NCBI GenBank assembly: GCA_913052435.1 | Contig: CAJXDV010000039.1 | Span: forward strand, 1-8,251 | Source: an uncultured Pelagibacteraceae bacterium | Lineage (GTDB): Bacteria; Pseudomonadota; Alphaproteobacteria; Pelagibacterales; Pelagibacteraceae | Direction: 5' to 3' | DNA length: 8,251 bases | Shown here: positions 6,266-8,251 of the stretch, piece after piece | Numbering within the stretch: the stretch's first letter is position 1 | How the letters are laid out: every line of letters starts with the position of its first letter | Position numbers and translations under genes: made by a program | The notes under the pieces: generated by a model | Seen by the model: only the letters and a program-made list of their open reading frames with translations | What the model was told of the DNA's origin: nothing | Database searches by the model: none

Positions 6266-7224
6266 TTTTTCTTCTCAATTTTGTCGTATAATTTCTTGTC
6301 CTCTAGCTTTTTGATTGCCGAATTAAAGCTGCCAACTGATTTTTTATATTTAGCCAGCAACGCACCACGTTTTTTGATATCTTTGCTGACCTTTTTCTTT
6401 TTTACTTCTCCTTGTTCAAGAAAATCACCCATCAGCCAAAAACGCTCCATCGCTTCCTCGACACTTGTGTTTAAATCCATTCCCAAAGCTTCGCGCATTT
6501 TTTTTCTTGATTTATTCGTTTTCAATAAAGCAACTATACTTTTTGCATGTTTGTTTTTATCAGGCCAATTGGCTATAAATTCTTCGATCTTGCTTTTTTC
6601 TTTTTTCAATTTTTGTAGATAAAACACTTCAAAGAATGCCATTCCATACAACTGCGCTCCTGGGTGTCTGTCATAATAAACCGATGTTCTGCTAAATATT
6701 TTACCCATTTTTTTGGTGGCTTTACTTTGTATACAGTAAAAAGTTTTACAATTTCCAAAGGTTTCTTTCATGCCTTCGGGATAACTTGAGGGTTCTTTAA
6801 AGGTGCCTAGTGCCTTTACATGATCTATAACAGTAAGAGGATCAGATTGCGAAGATGAAACTTTTGTTTTAGTTAATTTTTTTTTGGTTTGTGATTTTGC
6901 CTTGAGTTTTGCTTTCCTTTCATCTTCTTTTGCTTTGAGTTTTGCCTTTCTTGCCTCTTCCTTAATTCTTTTTTTCTTTTCTTTTGCTTTAAGCTTATTT
7001 TTAGCTTTTTGCTCCTTCTCAGATTGTTTTTCTATGCCTAAAATTTTTGCTTTTGCTTTTGAAAACTCTTCTTTGGTTAAAAGTCCTTCTTTGTAGAGTT
7101 CAGTTATCTCCTTTATATCCTGTACAGTATCAGCTTTAAGATAGCTCGATGTTATAGGACTAAGAGATATAAAAAAACCAACAATTAAAACTAGTAATAT
7201 CTTACAAATCCTCTCCATTTTCAT
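6262..7224 (-). CDS. Protein A: exported SHOCT-like, Lys-rich protein with the domain shared with C
   Basis: First gene of the operon, 320 aa. Residues 1-31 are a signal peptide or N-terminal anchor (MKMERICK, hydrophobic to about 28). Residues 34-63 fit the SHOCT pattern (Ile-Leu-rich helix, then LYKEGLLTKEEFSKAKAKIL), normally a short oligomerisation or attachment module. Residues 66-122 are an extremely basic Lys/Ala helix with an internal repeat (RKAKLKAK twice). Residues 128-320 are the domain duplicated in C, with CX4C at C159/C164, RHPGAQL at 187-193, and FWLMGDFLEQGE at 262-273. Its function is unknown. The start ATG lies eight bases from an operator-like palindrome and has no Shine-Dalgarno sequence; Met3 is an alternative start that changes little. 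The stop overlaps the start of B, so the two are probably translationally coupled. The strongly basic A and the acidic, Ala-rich B could bind one another, but this is only a charge argument. Confidence 0.88.
   Translation of the reverse strand: MKMERICKILLVLIVGFFISLSPITSSYLKADTVQDIKEITELYKEGLLTKEEFSKAKAKILGIEKQSEKEQKAKNKLKAKEKKKRIKEEARKAKLKAKEDERKAKLKAKSQTKKKLTKTKVSSSQSDPLTVIDHVKALGTFKEPSSYPEGMKETFGNCKTFYCIQSKATKKMGKIFSRTSVYYDRHPGAQLYGMAFFEVFYLQKLKKEKSKIEEFIANWPDKNKHAKSIVALLKTNKSRKKMREALGMDLNTSVEEAMERFWLMGDFLEQGEVKKKKVSKDIKKRGALLAKYKKSVGSFNSAIKKLEDKKLYDKIEKKK
6265..6843 (-). repeat. A copy of the A-type domain
   Basis: Encodes A residues 128-320, the partner of 2002-2577. In A the domain ends at the stop codon (LYDKIEKKK); in C the matching FYEKITKK runs straight on into the B-type domain. 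The domain boundary is therefore the same as the gene boundary. Confidence 0.9.
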
Positions 7225-7232
7225 TATTATAT

Positions 7233-7250
7233 TGTCTCATTTTTGAGACA
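7233..7250. promoter_or_regulatory. Operator-like palindrome 1, TGTCTCA-TTTT-TGAGACA
   Basis: Perfect 7-4-7 inverted repeat, read directly from the sequence. It ends eight bases before the ATG of A, in the predicted 5' leader of the operon. As DNA it could be a dimeric repressor site; as RNA it could form a 7-bp hairpin close to the start codon. I cannot name the regulator. Confidence 0.75.
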
Positions 7251-7264
7251 GATATTCAATGAAC

Positions 7265-7282
7265 AGTCTCATATTTGAGACT
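7265..7282. promoter_or_regulatory. Operator-like palindrome 2, AGTCTCA-TATT-TGAGACT
   Basis: A second perfect 7-4-7 inverted repeat with the same core (GTCTCA/TGAGAC). Its centre is 32 bp, about three helical turns, from that of palindrome 1. It lies at or just after the predicted transcription start of the minus-strand operon, where a bound protein would block initiation or escape. Confidence 0.75.
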
Positions 7283-7289
7283 ATATAAT

Positions 7290-7307
7290 AATCTTATTTT
7301 TGAGACA
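7290..7307. promoter_or_regulatory. Degenerate third operator copy inside the predicted promoter
   Basis: The right half TGAGACA (7301-7307) is perfect and the spacer is TTTT, but the left half is AATCTTA, with three mismatches to TGTCTCA. The centre is 25 bp from that of palindrome 2. In the minus-strand reading it covers most of the spacer and the -10 element, so its left half may be constrained by the promoter. Confidence 0.55.
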
Positions 7308-7319
7308 AAAATAGGTCAA
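7291..7319 (-). promoter_or_regulatory. Sigma-70-like promoter of the A-B-C operon
   Basis: Read on the minus strand, TTGACC (7319-7314) and TAAGAT (7296-7291) are separated by 17 bases. The -35 matches consensus at five of six positions and the -10 at four of six. Transcription would start near 7284, giving a leader of about 60 nt that holds palindromes 2 and 1. TATTAT just downstream (7290-7285) is an alternative -10 with poorer spacing. Confidence 0.5.
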
Positions 7320-7371
7320 ATTCAATAGTACATGATGCACAAGGCCTGATATTATTTGTAAATTATATAGT

Positions 7372-7400
7372 TTAATTTTGTCATACAATCTCTATATAAT
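7372..7400 (+). promoter_or_regulatory. Probable promoter of the small regulator gene, leaderless start
   Basis: A perfect TATAAT at 7395-7400 is preceded at 17 bases by the weak -35 TTAATT (7372-7377). A start six to nine bases after the -10 would put the mRNA 5' end at or within three bases of the ATG at 7409, so translation may be leaderless. This agrees with the lack of a ribosome binding site. The region is very AT-rich, so a chance TATAAT is possible. Confidence 0.4.
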
Positions 7401-7408
7401 TCTGAATA

Positions 7409-7669
7409 ATGGAAAATAAAAAACTTTTAAAATTTTTAAATGAAATTGAAAAATTAGATTTTAATAATTTAAATTTTATTTCTGATTTAAATAAATTTCA
7501 ATTTGATGTTTTGCTATATTTGAAAAAGAACCAAAAAAGTACCATTAAATTTTTAATAGAAAAAATAAATAAAGAATTTTCTAGAGCTCAAAAATATAGA
7601 CTTATTGATGAATTAATAAGTAAAAAGATTTGTAAAAAAAAAAAACATTATCTCTTTTTAAATTTGTAA
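7409..7669 (+). CDS. Small winged-helix-like protein, possible DNA-binding regulator
   Basis: This 86-aa ORF is divergent from the A-B-C operon. From about residue 28 the pattern is helix (FQFDVLLYLKK), helix (TIKFLIEKI), helix (SRAQKYRLIDELISKK), then a basic turn and short strand (ICKKKKHYLFLNL). This is the order expected of a winged helix-turn-helix domain of the MarR or small archaeal-type regulator kind, with the basic stretch as wing. The match is by eye only, and no specific family is recognised. By hand count 38 of 261 bases are G or C (about 15%), extreme even for this window. A run of 12 A at 7634-7645 encodes K76-K79. No Shine-Dalgarno sequence is seen, and a TATAAT ends nine bases before the ATG, which fits a leaderless or nearly leaderless mRNA. 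It probably forms an operon with the membrane protein 23 nt downstream. A cognate role at the nearby palindromes is a guess from position. Confidence 0.7.
   Translation: MENKKLLKFLNEIEKLDFNNLNFISDLNKFQFDVLLYLKKNQKSTIKFLIEKINKEFSRAQKYRLIDELISKKICKKKKHYLFLNL
7634..7645 (+). repeat. Twelve-A homopolymer inside the small regulator gene
   Basis: An uninterrupted run of 12 A encodes four Lys codons just before the C-terminal strand. Tracts of this length are prone to polymerase slippage. One extra A would give an altered tail ending at the TAA at 7684-7686; one fewer would stop within about ten codons. Confidence 0.85.
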
Positions 7670-7692
7670 TTGACTTACCTTATTAAAAAATT

Positions 7693-8247
7693 GTGTTAAA
7701 AAAACTTATACCAGAATTTTCTATTTTCTTTGCTTATTTAATTTGTTTTTTAATTGCCGATAGAATTTTATTTCCAATTCAATCTCATTTTTTTGAATCA
7801 AAGCCTTTATTATCAGCAGCACTTATATTTTTACCACATGGTGTTAGAGTAATTTCAACAGTTGTGTATGGTTTAAGATCTTTAATACCTCTTTTATGTG
7901 CCCATCTTTTAACCGGATTAAGTTTTATAAATGATATTTATTTGTTAATACCTTTATCCTTTGTATCAACTTTTTGTGTTTGGCTTACTATTTTAATTAT
8001 ATACAAACGTAAAAATGGCCTAAGTTTAGATCAGATCAATTTTAAAAATATAATTTTAATAACATTACTTGCTTCAATAATTAACTCGATTGGTAATTAT
8101 TTAACAAAACTTATTTTGATTGACGATTATGGAACTCTTTTTAATCAAGAATTGTTTTTATATATATTGGGCGATTTTTTAGGAACCGTTTTGTTATTTT
8201 TTTTATACATAAAATGGATAAAAAAATATTTAATAAAATTTTTTTGA
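7693..8247 (+). CDS. Six-helix integral membrane protein, MASE1-like
   Basis: This 184-aa hydrophobic protein has about six membrane helices (roughly residues 5-25, 38-58, 62-78, 81-103, 118-136 and 152-174) and a basic C-terminus (KWIKKYLIK). The segment FLPHGVRVISTVVYGLRSL between helices 2 and 3 and the late GDFLGTVLLFF recall the conserved Pro-Gly loop and the last helix of MASE1 sensory membrane domains. In described proteins MASE1 is usually joined to a GGDEF or kinase output domain; here no output domain follows and the protein stops just after the last helix. The assignment rests on recalled motif similarity and is tentative. The start is taken as GTG because no ATG lies near the start of the frame and an in-frame TAA lies just upstream at 7684-7686. 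There is no clear ribosome binding site. The short gap suggests co-transcription with the upstream small gene. Confidence 0.75.
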   Translation: MLKKLIPEFSIFFAYLICFLIADRILFPIQSHFFESKPLLSAALIFLPHGVRVISTVVYGLRSLIPLLCAHLLTGLSFINDIYLLIPLSFVSTFCVWLTILIIYKRKNGLSLDQINFKNIILITLLASIINSIGNYLTKLILIDDYGTLFNQELFLYILGDFLGTVLLFFLYIKWIKKYLIKFF

Positions 8248-8251
8248 AAAA

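Noticed and set aside
6884..7096. Plus-strand ORF of 70 codons opposite the Lys-rich part of A
   Set aside because: It is the antisense of AAA/AAG/GCA codons, giving Phe/Ser/Leu runs, and is a shadow of A.
7233..7307. Short repeats as a CRISPR array
   Set aside because: The units are 18-bp palindromes with unequal 25-32 bp centre spacing and only three copies, placed over a promoter. There are no spacers of constant size and no cas genes.
7693..8247. Truncated GGDEF diguanylate cyclase
   Set aside because: MASE1-like helices are present, but no cyclase sequence follows. The stop falls cleanly after the last helix and basic tail, so a stand-alone membrane protein is more likely.

Overview
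This is an AT-rich window, probably from a Gram-negative, SAR11-like or other AT-rich marine alphaproteobacterium. That assignment is inferred from base composition, Lys/Asn/Ile-rich proteins, very short gaps and weak Shine-Dalgarno signals; there is no marker gene. It contains no rRNA, tRNA, CRISPR array or mobile element that I can see.

The left 7.2 kb is a minus-strand operon of three genes for exported proteins, here called A (6262-7224, 320 aa), B (2732-6265, 1177 aa) and C (46-2667, 873 aa). A and B overlap by 4 nt (ATGA); C follows after 64 nt. I recognise no named family apart from a SHOCT-like segment at the start of A. The three proteins are linked by shared domains: the N-terminal third of C (about residues 31-222) is a close copy of the C-terminal domain of A, and the next part of C (about 229-387) is a diverged copy of the N-terminal domain of B. 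C therefore reads as a natural A-B fusion that lost the internal signal peptide. All three begin with a signal peptide, and every cysteine outside those peptides lies in a close pair (CX3C, CX4C or CX9C), which suggests disulfides outside the cytoplasm. B is highly repetitive: two Ala/Lys-rich coiled coils, three repeats of about 125 residues, two tandem repeats of 59 residues, and six heptads in a row.

The spacer 7225-7408 separates this operon from two plus-strand genes. It holds two perfect palindromes and one degenerate copy (TGTCTCA-N4-TGAGACA type) placed over and just downstream of a good minus-strand promoter, so the A-B-C operon looks tightly regulated.

The plus-strand pair is a small winged-helix-like protein (7409-7669, about 15% GC, possibly leaderless, with a 12-A homopolymer) and a six-helix membrane protein that recalls MASE1 sensory domains (7693-8247, GTG start). 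One hypothesis is that the small DNA-binding protein, perhaps with the membrane protein as sensor, controls the divergent operon of secreted proteins. The base composition of the two sides differs sharply, so they may have different histories.
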